From contig CAJWBH010000010.1 of assembly GCA_913019975.1 (NCBI GenBank), forward strand, positions 1 to 64,000: DNA of 64,000 nucleotides. Direction: 5' to 3'. The stretch is from Thalassolituus maritimus (lineage in GTDB: Bacteria; Pseudomonadota; Gammaproteobacteria; Pseudomonadales; Oceanobacteraceae). Position numbers and translations under genes: made by a program. The notes beneath the pieces are model-generated. The model did not search any database and was not told where the DNA came from. It saw only the letters and a program-made list of their open reading frames with translations. Positions 8,191-16,899 of this stretch are shown piece by piece (positions within the stretch are counted from its first letter, which is position 1; every line of letters starts with the position of its first letter).

Positions 8191-11100
8191 TTATCCCAGC
8201 AGAGACAGAACCTGCTGACCTGCGGCGTTGGCCTGAGCCAGTACCGAGATACCAGCCTGCTGCAGTACCTGAGTACGTGACAGCTCGGCGGTTTCGGCCG
8301 CAAAGTCCGCATCCTGAATCCGTGAGTTCGCAGCATTCAGGTTCTCAGAGGTCACCTGCAGGTTGCTCACTGTGGATTCGAGACGGTTCTGAATCGCACC
8401 AAGGTCGGCTCGCTGGCTCGCCACCTGACCGATCGCATTGTCGATCGCGGTGATAGCTTCCTGAGCGCCTTCGAAGGTAGAGATGTCGATATCAGCCAGG
8501 AACTGACCATCTTCACCGCCGCCGTAGGTACCTGTCGCCAGACCGATTGCATCCAGCTCAGAGTTACCGTTCGCACCACCTTCCAGAGTGAACTCTTTCG
8601 CAGAAGACAGTGAGATCGAACCGTAAGTGGTCTCGTAAGCCGCAGCTTCAGCAGAAGTACCACCGCCTGCTACAGAGCCCTCACCGAAGGTTGCTTCACC
8701 GATACCGTCGACACCAGCATCCAGACCCAGCACTGCACCGATCGAGGCGCTTGAGCCAGACTTATCGTCGATTGCGATAGAGACGTTACGACCATCCGCT
8801 GCAGTCAGCGTCAGAGACACACCGTTGTCTTCTGCTACCACACCTGTTTTACCAGAGTTCTGGTTAATCAGGTTCAGTGCGTCAGCACGTGCACGGTCAG
8901 AGTCCAGGTTACCGCCACCATCAGTCTGCAGGGTTACCGTACCGACTTCTACACCATTGATGTAGATACCAGCCTGATCACCCTCTTCGAACTGAGTCAG
9001 GTCAACGTTAGTGCCGTCGCCACCAACCACTTCGGTCGCGTTAACTTCAGCAGATACGCCGGTCTCGTCAGATACTTTGTTGATTGCTGCTGCAATCGCG
9101 ATCGCTGACTGAGACTTCTCAGAAGACAGGATCTTAGAACCATCTGACGATACGGTTGCAGAAGCAGTATCCGCATTCACATCCGCACCACCGATGGTAA
9201 CGCCGTTGATCAGCAGGTCACCGTCTTCCAGGCCGTTAACACCTGTGTAGTCTTCCGAAGCACTTGTACCACTGAACAGCTCGCCACCCGTAGTTGGATC
9301 AGACAGAGTGACATTCACATCCTGACCATCGTCAGAGTAGAACTTCAGTTCACCCGACAGGTTCAGAGCGTTTTCGCCGATATCTGTAGTACCGCCTTCA
9401 GCGACTGTAATAGTCTGGCCACTGGCGTTCTCAGTTTCCAGGCTAACCGTGTCAGCGCTGTAGTTACGGATGGTCAGTGATACTTCGCCGCTGTCTGCGT
9501 CGTAAGTTGCTGATACATCCATATTGGCTGTAGAGAAGTCTGTACCGTTAATGTCATCAGCCAGACCTTGCAGCGTGAAGTTACCAGCGCTGTCTGGGGT
9601 AGCCGTCACATCGATATTGACACCGCCCGCCGAGAAACGCAGTTGCTCACCAGACTCAAGAGCCGAGTCTGTAATGGTCAGGTTGATTTCTTCGTAGGCG
9701 CTCACACCACTCACACCGTCGATGGCGCTTGCCAGCTCAGCAACCGTAGAACCTGCCTGCAGAGGGGCAGAAGGTGATACATCAACACCGCCAACACTCA
9801 CTGAAAGGTTAGTTTCAGACGTCGTTGTCAGAACATCGCCCGCCGAAGAGCTGTCTGTCACTGTACCCGGAGCAGCCAGCAGTTCAGAACCTGCGTCAGT
9901 CAAAGTCACGTCAACCGCTTCACCGGTTGCAGACGTTGATGCAAAGGCCAGCTCACCATTCAGAACGGTTCCATTTGCCGTGGTAGAAATGGCAGTACCA
10001 TTGATGCTGACTGAACCAGCAGTTGTTCTGTCAGCACTCAACTGAGTCGCTGTCTCATTACGGAAGGTGAAGGTCACGTCACCGCCAGTACCGTCCAGCT
10101 CAGCATTCAGGAAGCCTGAAGTACCCAGAGCAGCATTGAAGTTACCGGCATTCAGCTGATCTACCACGCTTTCAGCGCGAAGGATCGCAGACGTTCCAGA
10201 AACATTCACGGTCACGCCGCCAATGTCGAACGAGTCACCCGCATCCAGACCGGAAAGCGTCATGGTGCCCTGCTCGTAGAAGTTAACATCGATACCCGCG
10301 GTGGTTGCCACAGTTTCAGCAGCATCTGCGTATGCAGCGATGGCTTGGTCACCGGCATTCGAGTAGGTCACTGCGGTTGTTCCCTGAACGATGGTTACAG
10401 AGGCGCCGCTATCTGTGATCTGTCCGCTTGTACCACCCGTGGTAACAGACGTGGTAACACTACCACCAGCCTGAGAAATAAAGGTACCGCCCGAGTCAGC
10501 ACGCTGCAGAGTGTTCGCCAGCGAACCCCCGCCAACGGTAGAAGCTTTAGTATCGTCAGCCACTTTAGAAGACACAGATACTGCTTCAGCGCGGTCGTAG
10601 GTACCCGCAGTCAGACCCGCATTTGAAAGGTCGCCACGACCAGTGCCGTTACCACCCGATACTTCAATGGTTTTCTGATCGCCGTCAGCAATCAGAGTGT
10701 AACCGCCTTCATAAGTGTTGCTGTACGTAGTACCAGACTGCACTGTCGCACCGCCAGCAAGACCGGTTGCCGCAGCAAAGGTATCCTGGTCGAGGCCATT
10801 CAGTTCAGTGGTATCGAAGGTCAGAGTGATGTTACGGCCGTCTTCAGCGACAAGGTTTACACCCGTCGAACCGTTCTCAGTGTCCACCGCACGTACACCA
10901 GTCTGTTCAGAAACTGCATTGATCGCCTGAGTGATCGCTGCACGGGACTGAGCCGTATCGGTCGTAGTAGAGAAAGAAATGTCTACACCGTTCAGAGTGA
11001 AAGTACCGGAACCCGCGGTGCCGCTCATCTCACTACCACCAGCCACGTTTTCATTTACCTGAGCGGTAACGCCAGTTTCGTCGCTGTAACGGTTAATCGC

Positions 11101-11763
11101 TGCTGCTTTAGAAATCGCAGAAGCGGCATTGTTAGAAACAGAAGAAGTATCGTCCTCTGCACGAGAAGCGGCGATTGCAACACCGTTGAGCACCAGGTCA
11201 CCGTTTTCCAGAGCGAAGTCAGTACCACGCGCTGAAAGACCTGACTGAGAAGAAGAACCCAGTTTGTCAGCGGTCAGCTCACCGATAGAGATATCAACCG
11301 TCTGACCGGCATTCGCACCGACCTGGAAAGTTGCAGAGAAAGAACCATCAAGCAGCTTACGGCCGTTGAAGTCAGTTTCTTCTGCAGTACGTGAAATCTC
11401 AGAAACCAGCTGATCAACCTCAGCCTGAAGAGCTTCACGGTCAACGTCAGAGTTCGTGGCGTTAGCAGACTGAACCGCCAGCTCACGAATACGCTGCAGA
11501 GATTCGTTAATAGAACCCAGTGCACCTTCAGCAGTCTGTGCCAGAGCAATACCGTCACCGGCGTTACGTACGGCTACATCCAGACCTTTGATCTGAGAGG
11601 TAAAACGGGTAGAAATCGCCAGACCAGCAGCGTCATCTTTAGCGCTGTTGATACGGAGACCAGAAGACAGGCGCTGCAAGGCCTGCTGGTTCGCCGACTG
11701 GGATTTGTCCAGGTTACGCTGAGCGTTCAGCGAGGCAATGTTGGTATTAATAACTTGAGGCAT
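8191..11763 (-). CDS. fliC: Giant flagellin
   Basis: Structural subunit of the flagellar filament. The first ~170 residues (INTNIASLNAQRNLDKSQ, LSSGLRINSAKDDAAGLAIS) and last ~100 (SRIQDADFAAETAELSRTQ, QQVLSLLG) are standard flagellin D0/D1 domains. Between them lies an insert of over 900 residues rich in Gly, Ser, Thr, Asp and Ala with almost no Lys, giving 1,190 residues against the usual 280-500. The insert holds at least two related modules (about residues 185-345 and 860-1030). Each has the pattern DGDLLINGV, AAINK/RxSDETGV and LTAxDGRN. ATG at 11763 follows AGGAGA, with a sigma-28 promoter about 80 bp upstream. Ser/Thr-rich surface domains next to a Maf/pseudaminate locus suggest heavy O-glycosylation. 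Giant flagellins are reported in related marine gammaproteobacteria. Confidence 0.96.
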   Translation of the reverse strand: MPQVINTNIASLNAQRNLDKSQSANQQALQRLSSGLRINSAKDDAAGLAISTRFTSQIKGLDVAVRNAGDGIALAQTAEGALGSINESLQRIRELAVQSANATNSDVDREALQAEVDQLVSEISRTAEETDFNGRKLLDGSFSATFQVGANAGQTVDISIGELTADKLGSSSQSGLSARGTDFALENGDLVLNGVAIAASRAEDDTSSVSNNAASAISKAAAINRYSDETGVTAQVNENVAGGSEMSGTAGSGTFTLNGVDISFSTTTDTAQSRAAITQAINAVSEQTGVRAVDTENGSTGVNLVAEDGRNITLTFDTTELNGLDQDTFAAATGLAGGATVQSGTTYSNTYEGGYTLIADGDQKTIEVSGGNGTGRGDLSNAGLTAGTYDRAEAVSVSSKVADDTKASTVGGGSLANTLQRADSGGTFISQAGGSVTTSVTTGGTSGQITDSGASVTIVQGTTAVTYSNAGDQAIAAYADAAETVATTAGIDVNFYEQGTMTLSGLDAGDSFDIGGVTVNVSGTSAILRAESVVDQLNAGNFNAALGTSGFLNAELDGTGGDVTFTFRNETATQLSADRTTAGSVSINGTAISTTANGTVLNGELAFASTSATGEAVDVTLTDAGSELLAAPGTVTDSSSAGDVLTTTSETNLSVSVGGVDVSPSAPLQAGSTVAELASAIDGVSGVSAYEEINLTITDSALESGEQLRFSAGGVNIDVTATPDSAGNFTLQGLADDINGTDFSTANMDVSATYDADSGEVSLTIRNYSADTVSLETENASGQTITVAEGGTTDIGENALNLSGELKFYSDDGQDVNVTLSDPTTGGELFSGTSASEDYTGVNGLEDGDLLINGVTIGGADVNADTASATVSSDGSKILSSEKSQSAIAIAAAINKVSDETGVSAEVNATEVVGGDGTNVDLTQFEEGDQAGIYINGVEVGTVTLQTDGGGNLDSDRARADALNLINQNSGKTGVVAEDNGVSLTLTAADGRNVSIAIDDKSGSSASIGAVLGLDAGVDGIGEATFGEGSVAGGGTSAEAAAYETTYGSISLSSAKEFTLEGGANGNSELDAIGLATGTYGGGEDGQFLADIDISTFEGAQEAITAIDNAIGQVASQRADLGAIQNRLESTVSNLQVTSENLNAANSRIQDADFAAETAELSRTQVLQQAGISVLAQANAAGQQVLSLLG

Positions 11764-11844
11764 GGTGTTTCTCCTGTACCTACTTCTATTGGAACCGGCA
11801 TCACCTTCGACGCTTTTCGGCTCCGCCTGACTTTGTCATAGGGT

Positions 11845-11871
11845 TTAACGGCGCCCCTGTAGAGTTCTTTA
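11845..11871 (-). promoter_or_regulatory. Putative sigma-28 promoter of fliC
   Basis: The minus strand reads TAAAGAAC, 11 nt, then GCCGTTAA. This matches the FliA consensus TAAAGTTT-N11-GCCGATAA with exact spacing and one mismatch in the -10. It is about 80 bp upstream of the fliC ATG, as expected for a late flagellar gene. The rest of the 335-bp fliC-maf gap (11764-12098) holds only this and the sigma-54 site for maf. Confidence 0.8.
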
Positions 11872-12053
11872 GAAGTTTTTTTCAACAAAGTGACTGGCAT
11901 CTGCGACGCACTTTTGACACCCTCACAACAGCCTCAGTAACCCACTGATATACAAAGAAAATTATTTTTGACACTCACCAAACCTGGCATTAAAAAAGAT
12001 TGTTACGAAATGTTTTCCAATGCTTTTCTTACATGCCTGCCCCCCCCTTCAAG

Positions 12054-12069
12054 TGGCATGATCTCTGCT
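12054..12069 (+). promoter_or_regulatory. Putative sigma-54 promoter of the Maf glycosyltransferase gene
   Basis: TGGCATGATCTCTGCT matches the sigma-54 -24/-12 consensus TGGCACG-N4-TTGCW, with the invariant GG and GC dinucleotides 10 nt apart. The predicted start site is around 12081, just before the AAGGAG ribosome site and ATG at 12099. It would place maf in the FleQ/RpoN-controlled flagellar class. Confidence 0.72.
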
Positions 12070-12098
12070 ACTTTCTCTATTCAATAAGGAGAAATGGC

Positions 12099-14150
12099 AT
12101 GACACACCCACGAGCCGCCGGTGCTATGGCGCTGAAAGACAAAAATCTGGCGTATTTTAAAAAGAAGCACCCTGCTCTATATCAGACTGCGTTGCAGGAA
12201 AGCTTCAGTCGACTGACGCTGAATATCGATGGCGATACAGGTAAGGTCGATCTTTGGCACAACAAGCAAAGTCTGTATCAAGGTGATGCACATGCGTTTG
12301 CCGATAACGAGGTGGCTGCGTACAAGGAAAACTTCGGACCAGGAAGCTCGATCGCCACCATATTGCCGCCAAGGCCCGGAGCAATAGGGTTCCACCGGTT
12401 TTTCTCCAAACGTATGCACGCCCTTACGGATCAGATTCCGGACGACGCAGACCTGACTCAGAACTATACCATTCCTGATTTCTACCCCATGATCGTATTC
12501 TTTGGCTGCGGGCTGGGAATTCATATCGAAAAGATGATCCGGGAGAACAGAATTCTCAACGTCGTCATTTTCGAGCCAGATCCTGAGTACTTCTTCGCCA
12601 GCCTCTATGTCACAGACTGGGAAAGCCTCTTCAGAGAGTTTGAAAGAAAAGGCAACAAAATCGATATACTTGTCTCTAGTGGCGGAGTTGCACCACCAGA
12701 AGTGTCCTCCCCCGCCCTCTGGAACCTCCTGATTAACTACGGCCCGAGCTTCCCGCTGTGTGCTCTGTTTTATAACCACATCAGCAGTGAGCCCTATAAT
12801 CCTATCGTCAAGCGTATACAGGGGGATATGCACTTCTTCCTGAATCAGTGGGGTTACTACGACGACGAAATAAATCAGTTTAATAATGCCCTGCATAATA
12901 TCGGTGCAGGCGTACCACCCATGTCTTACAACCAGATCGATACCGACATGCCCGCGGTGATTGTCGGCGGCGGACCTTCGTTTGATATGCGGGTAGAAGA
13001 AATCAAACGCCATCGCGATAAAGTGTTACTGATCTCGTGCGGAACATCGGTGCACAGCATTATTGCTGCTGGACTCATGCCCGATATTCACGTCGAAATT
13101 GAGTCTCACATGCTAACGTACGATCATCTTTCGAAAATCGATCAGCCGGAGTTCTTTGAGAATACCTTGCTGGTCGGCGCCCTACAGCTGCCTCCTCAGG
13201 TGTTCAACCTGTTCAAACATGGTTACTACTTCCTTAAAGACTCAACGGCGCTAGCCAGTATGTTTGGAACCGAAGATGAAATCGTACACAGAGCGACACC
13301 GACCTGTACCAATACCGGCGTGGCCGTAGCAACCCACCTTAAACTTAAGAGCGTCTTCCTGTACGGCATGGACTTCGGCTTCCCGGAGAAGAATCAGCAT
13401 CACTCGAAAAACAGCATCTACTTCAGCGATAAAATGAGTGACTCCATCAAAGAAGGGGTGAAGCGCAACCTGGAGAAGCTGGTCGAAACCGAATCCGTTC
13501 ATGGCGATCCTATGTACACCTTTCCGATGTACAACACCTCGAGAATGAGTATTGAGCAGCTCACAAAGCACCGCACGATCCACCAGCACACACAGAGCTA
13601 TGCCTGCTCCGAAGGTGCAAAGATCGCCAACACAGAATATCTGACACCGGATGCTGTCGATGACTTCTTCGCTACACGTGAAGAAATCGCCTCTACTGAC
13701 TTTCTTAAGTCTTTGAAAGGAACGCCCTTCACTCAAAAACAGATGCGTAAGAAAATCGACGAGCTCGGTGCTTTCCTGACAGAAATCAGCCGATCATTCA
13801 GCGTGTGTTTAAACTCTCTGAAATCTACTGAACCTGAAGACGTATTCCGTGTGTGCCACACGATTAACCTCAATCTTCTACAACAGGTCTTTCCGAAATA
13901 TGGCCTGACTGCTTACTTTATACGCGGGTCAATCTGGCACTACCTTAATATCGGCTGTGCCCACTCACTGTCGATAGAGAATAAGGCCAGTCGCGATAAA
14001 TTCATTACAGAATGGAAAAATAACTTCGGGAAATTTCTTCAAGATCTTCCCGCCCATTACGACAGTATTACGTCAAAGCAATACCCTGACTCTGAAGACC
14101 CTTGGGTTCGCAACGATATCGTTTCTAACGAGCATCTATACGCTGAATGA
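12099..14150 (+). CDS. Maf-type motility-associated (flagellin) glycosyltransferase, DUF115 family
   Basis: Predicted cytoplasmic transferase that loads nonulosonic acids (pseudaminic or legionaminic type) onto flagellin Ser/Thr before export. The central DUF115/MptE-like domain begins near residue 285 with AVIVGGGPSFDM. It continues through VLLISCGTSVHSIIAAG, DIHVEIES and VFLYGMDFGF, all typical of Maf proteins. An N-terminal Maf domain (about 60-260) and a helical C-terminus complete the 683 residues. I chose ATG 12099 over an upstream in-frame codon at 12000 because AAGGAG sits 8 nt before it and a sigma-54 promoter lies at 12054, which would put the earlier codon outside the transcript. 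It converges on the pseudaminate operon and overlaps its last gene by 15 bp. Acceptor and donor are inferred from context. Confidence 0.9.
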   Translation: MTHPRAAGAMALKDKNLAYFKKKHPALYQTALQESFSRLTLNIDGDTGKVDLWHNKQSLYQGDAHAFADNEVAAYKENFGPGSSIATILPPRPGAIGFHRFFSKRMHALTDQIPDDADLTQNYTIPDFYPMIVFFGCGLGIHIEKMIRENRILNVVIFEPDPEYFFASLYVTDWESLFREFERKGNKIDILVSSGGVAPPEVSSPALWNLLINYGPSFPLCALFYNHISSEPYNPIVKRIQGDMHFFLNQWGYYDDEINQFNNALHNIGAGVPPMSYNQIDTDMPAVIVGGGPSFDMRVEEIKRHRDKVLLISCGTSVHSIIAAGLMPDIHVEIESHMLTYDHLSKIDQPEFFENTLLVGALQLPPQVFNLFKHGYYFLKDSTALASMFGTEDEIVHRATPTCTNTGVAVATHLKLKSVFLYGMDFGFPEKNQHHSKNSIYFSDKMSDSIKEGVKRNLEKLVETESVHGDPMYTFPMYNTSRMSIEQLTKHRTIHQHTQSYACSEGAKIANTEYLTPDAVDDFFATREEIASTDFLKSLKGTPFTQKQMRKKIDELGAFLTEISRSFSVCLNSLKSTEPEDVFRVCHTINLNLLQQVFPKYGLTAYFIRGSIWHYLNIGCAHSLSIENKASRDKFITEWKNNFGKFLQDLPAHYDSITSKQYPDSEDPWVRNDIVSNEHLYAE

Positions 14151-15050
14151 TTCGTTTCGAAGGTCAATAATGCCTGCATGTGGTAACACACATGCAGGCG
14201 CAATCGGTGGCAAAGCACAGTAGACCTTGCGTCCTGCGGCTAACGCCACCACCATCGCATAGCTGTTTAATCCGACAACATAGGTCGCCTCTGAGATCGC
14301 ATGCGATAATGACTCTTCCGTTTTTACAGAAACTCTGAAATCTACACACTCAGTAAGAGCGTCGTACTTACCAGGTGGGTCAGAAGGATGAGGGCGAATC
14401 ACAATATCGCCGACGTTAGCATCAGTCTTTTTAAGAGCGGTAAGAAAAAACTCGAAGGCTGAAAATTCACCCGGCTTAAGAGAAGCAGACTGACCCGTAT
14501 GCATATCGCCCCATTGCTCTCGCACGGGCTCCATCAAAAACAGAACCTGTTCAGGCGTTGAGGGCAAACCAATATCGGCGATCTGACTCTCAAGATACCT
14601 TCCGGGCATAGCGCGTATACAGGTACCCGGAAACTCCGTAGCAGCTAAGGAACGTGCTTCCTCATCTACAACCCATAGTTCATCAACATCAGCTGTATCG
14701 TCAGCCTGATAATTCAATCTCGGGCGATAATTCACCCAGTGATCCAGTACAGCGAATACAGGGACTGCATATTGTCGAGCGAGACACATCGCGCTCTTCT
14801 CAATCTGCGTTGCCCAGCCTGTACCACAAATAACCCAATCCGCCTTCTGAATCAGGGTTTCGACATCATCGATACTATCGAAAAGACTCAGTAGTCCAAG
14901 GCGTTCTGCAATAGTTTGGGCAGGACCATGTAATGACAGCGTGATATCAATACCAGAAAAATCGCCCGCCGTAATCCAATGCAGAATCTGGTTCGCCGCA
15001 CCCGCATCGTGAGCGACAATGCCACAACGCCCCGTAGGAAAATCAGTCAT
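14136..15050 (-). CDS. Unknown protein, last gene of the pse operon; possible glycosyltransferase-like fold
   Basis: I do not recognise this 304-residue protein with certainty. It opens with GRCGIVAHDAGAANQIL, a Gly-rich beta-alpha start. A WVICGTGWATQIE segment and a VFAVLDHWVNYRPRL segment follow. Near the C-terminus is DIVIRPHPSDPPGKYD, and RPHPSxP-type motifs occur in polysialyltransferase and CDP-glycerol-transferase-like GT-B proteins. No signal peptide or membrane segment is seen. The start at 15050 overlaps the upstream GNAT stop by 8 bp, indicating translational coupling; an ATG at 15086 would overlap more. The 3' end overlaps maf convergently. A role in activating, transferring or trimming the flagellar sugar is inference. 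Confidence 0.6.
   Translation of the reverse strand: MTDFPTGRCGIVAHDAGAANQILHWITAGDFSGIDITLSLHGPAQTIAERLGLLSLFDSIDDVETLIQKADWVICGTGWATQIEKSAMCLARQYAVPVFAVLDHWVNYRPRLNYQADDTADVDELWVVDEEARSLAATEFPGTCIRAMPGRYLESQIADIGLPSTPEQVLFLMEPVREQWGDMHTGQSASLKPGEFSAFEFFLTALKKTDANVGDIVIRPHPSDPPGKYDALTECVDFRVSVKTEESLSHAISEATYVVGLNSYAMVVALAAGRKVYCALPPIAPACVLPHAGIIDLRNESFSV
14172..14199. other. Perfect 11-bp stem-loop in the convergent maf / pse-operon 3' ends
   Basis: GCCTGCATGTG (14172-14182) and CACATGCAGGC (14189-14199) form a perfect stem with a 6-nt loop. It lies 21 bp past the maf stop and inside the coding end of the opposing gene. There is no T-run on either strand, so it is not a standard terminator. 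It could slow polymerase or protect either 3' end. Confidence 0.55.
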
Positions 15051-15579
15051 AAGAGAATCGGGCAAAATGAAGCATATCGAAAGCAACGCCCTCGACTAAT
15101 TCTTGCTGTACTCGAATACCATCCGGGACCATATCACTCTTACGAATAAGCCCTAGCATCGCCTTATTACAACTCAGGGTACCAGCGGTTATCTTACGCA
15201 CCCCAGACAACGAAAGTACCTTATCCATCACCATCAACCAGGCCGTAGAACCAGCACCGGGAACCGACGTTTCACCAATCAGGATTCCCATATCAGCCGT
15301 GCCATGACGTTGATTGAAATGAACCGTCATCGTGCCGATATGGCCGTGAACATTATGCTTCACAGCAAGAAATACTGAGTTACTCCGGCTTACAGAATCA
15401 AAGAACTCACGACAACTGGCTTCATCATGATTCATAAATCTCTGATTACTGAACCTGACCAGTTCCTTATTGTTCAACCAACCAATATACCGCTCTGAAA
15501 TATCATCCAGAGTAAAAAGACAGACTCTTAAGTCATCCTTTTCAATCGGCAGTATGGATTTGAAATCATTACTGAACAT
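15043..15579 (-). CDS. GNAT-family N-acetyltransferase
   Basis: A 178-residue acetyl-CoA-dependent acyltransferase of the RimJ/PseH-like GNAT type. The sequence runs LRVCLFTLDDISERYIGWLN at the start, then a core beta strand region ending GTADMGILIGE. SVPGAGSTAWLMVMDKVL stands where the CoA-pyrophosphate loop and helix are expected. The CNKAMLGLIRKSDM motif is the usual N-x-x-A/M-x-x-L-x-x-K-x-G-F region with Asp-Met in place of Gly-Phe. The ATG at 15579 lies 9 bp after the aminotransferase stop, and the 3' end overlaps the next gene. In this operon it most likely N-acetylates an amino-sugar produced by the preceding aminotransferase; substrate is not determined by sequence. Confidence 0.82.
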   Translation of the reverse strand: MFSNDFKSILPIEKDDLRVCLFTLDDISERYIGWLNNKELVRFSNQRFMNHDEASCREFFDSVSRSNSVFLAVKHNVHGHIGTMTVHFNQRHGTADMGILIGETSVPGAGSTAWLMVMDKVLSLSGVRKITAGTLSCNKAMLGLIRKSDMVPDGIRVQQELVEGVAFDMLHFARFSYD

Positions 15580-15588
15580 GGTTACGCC

Positions 15589-16899
15589 TTACCGACTCAT
15601 CTCGACTTTGTGAGCCCACACTTTATGGAATGCCTGGATAATCAGATCAACATCCGATTCGGTCAGATCATAAGTGCACATACCGAACCCCAGATACGTA
15701 CGGTCATTCATATCCTCTGCGACCGGGCATATCCCCTTCTCGTAGGATATATCCTGCCGGGTGAAATCAGCACTCCACGGGAACCCGCTGCTGCCGTAAG
15801 CAGTTTTCTGCTGATACATAGGCAAAAGATGCAGGTTCTGATACTGAGTCGCCAGAATCACCCCTTCTGCCTTCAATGCCTCAGCAATCTCAAATTTACT
15901 GACACCCGTGATATCCGGATCGACCAGAAGTGGAAAGACGTAATACACATGGGTATTTCCATCGGCGACATAAGGGACAGATAAACCAGCGAGGTCACGA
16001 ATGCCTTCTGCCAACCGTTCGGCCAGAGCGCGGCGAGACTCAACCAGCCCATTGAGCTTCTTCAATTGCTCAATACCAATCGCACACTCAATCTCACCCA
16101 AGCGGAAGTTATAACCGAGCATGTTATTAATCGGCATGGCCTCGCGGTCAGGCAACACGGCCTCTGCATGATTGCGTATCAAGCGGACACGTTCAGCGAG
16201 TGCATCATCGTTGGTAACAACCACGCCGCCCTCACCGGTATGAATATGTTTGTGGTAATTCAGGCTATAACCACCAATATCCCCCAGGGTGCCCGCCCAT
16301 TTGCCTTTGTACTTCGCGGCGGGTGCCTGCGCGGTATCGGAGATAATTTTCAGATTAAACTCATCAGCAATGGCTCGTAGCGCATCCATATCGGCCGACT
16401 GGCCGAAAATATCGACGGCCATGATAGCCCGGGTTTTTTCCGAAATATTTCTGCGCACCGATTCTGGATCAAGATTAAATGTTTGCGGATCGATATCTGC
16501 AAACACCGGGATGGCATTCCAATGTAGGATGGCCGTCGCACTGGCACACATAGTCCATGGCGTTACGATAATTTCATCACCCGGTTCGATATCAAGAGCA
16601 CCCACCGCAGCGATCAGACCTGAGGTCCAGGAGTTGACCGTAATAGCGTGCTTAACACCAAAGTAGTCAGCGCACTGTGCCTCGAACGCCTGTACCTTGC
16701 TGCCGCCATAAAAATCGTCGTGCCAGCAACCCAGAAACTGAGACAGAACACCACTTTCCATAACCTTCTGCACAGCATCCTGCTCTTCTTTGCCAAGGCT
16801 GTTATAACGCGGAAACTCATGCGTAATAACAGGCGCGCCACCTTCAAGAGCAAGGGTTTCTGAACGCATGGCATCCAGTAATTCGTTTGTATTAGTCAT
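15589..16899 (-). CDS. DegT/DnrJ/EryC1-family PLP-dependent sugar aminotransferase
   Basis: A 436-residue aminotransferase that adds an amino group to a keto-sugar, normally nucleotide-linked, using PLP and glutamate. The fold-type I core is clear: the cofactor-pocket stretch HAITVNSWTSGL, the aspartate that contacts the pyridine ring in KIISDTAQAPAAKY, and the Schiff-base lysine in SLNYHKHIHTGEGG. It is a second, divergent aminotransferase in the operon besides pseC, and is longer by about 50 residues. It starts at ATG 16899, overlapping the oxidoreductase stop by 8 bp. Paired with the Gfo/Idh oxidoreductase upstream, it fits an oxidise-then-aminate step on a sugar; the product is unknown. 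Confidence 0.88.
   Translation of the reverse strand: MTNTNELLDAMRSETLALEGGAPVITHEFPRYNSLGKEEQDAVQKVMESGVLSQFLGCWHDDFYGGSKVQAFEAQCADYFGVKHAITVNSWTSGLIAAVGALDIEPGDEIIVTPWTMCASATAILHWNAIPVFADIDPQTFNLDPESVRRNISEKTRAIMAVDIFGQSADMDALRAIADEFNLKIISDTAQAPAAKYKGKWAGTLGDIGGYSLNYHKHIHTGEGGVVVTNDDALAERVRLIRNHAEAVLPDREAMPINNMLGYNFRLGEIECAIGIEQLKKLNGLVESRRALAERLAEGIRDLAGLSVPYVADGNTHVYYVFPLLVDPDITGVSKFEIAEALKAEGVILATQYQNLHLLPMYQQKTAYGSSGFPWSADFTRQDISYEKGICPVAEDMNDRTYLGFGMCTYDLTESDVDLIIQAFHKVWAHKVEMSR

Noticed and set aside
12177..13013. Long minus-strand open frame inside maf
   Set aside because: It is antisense to the conserved Maf core and shows no recognisable domain.
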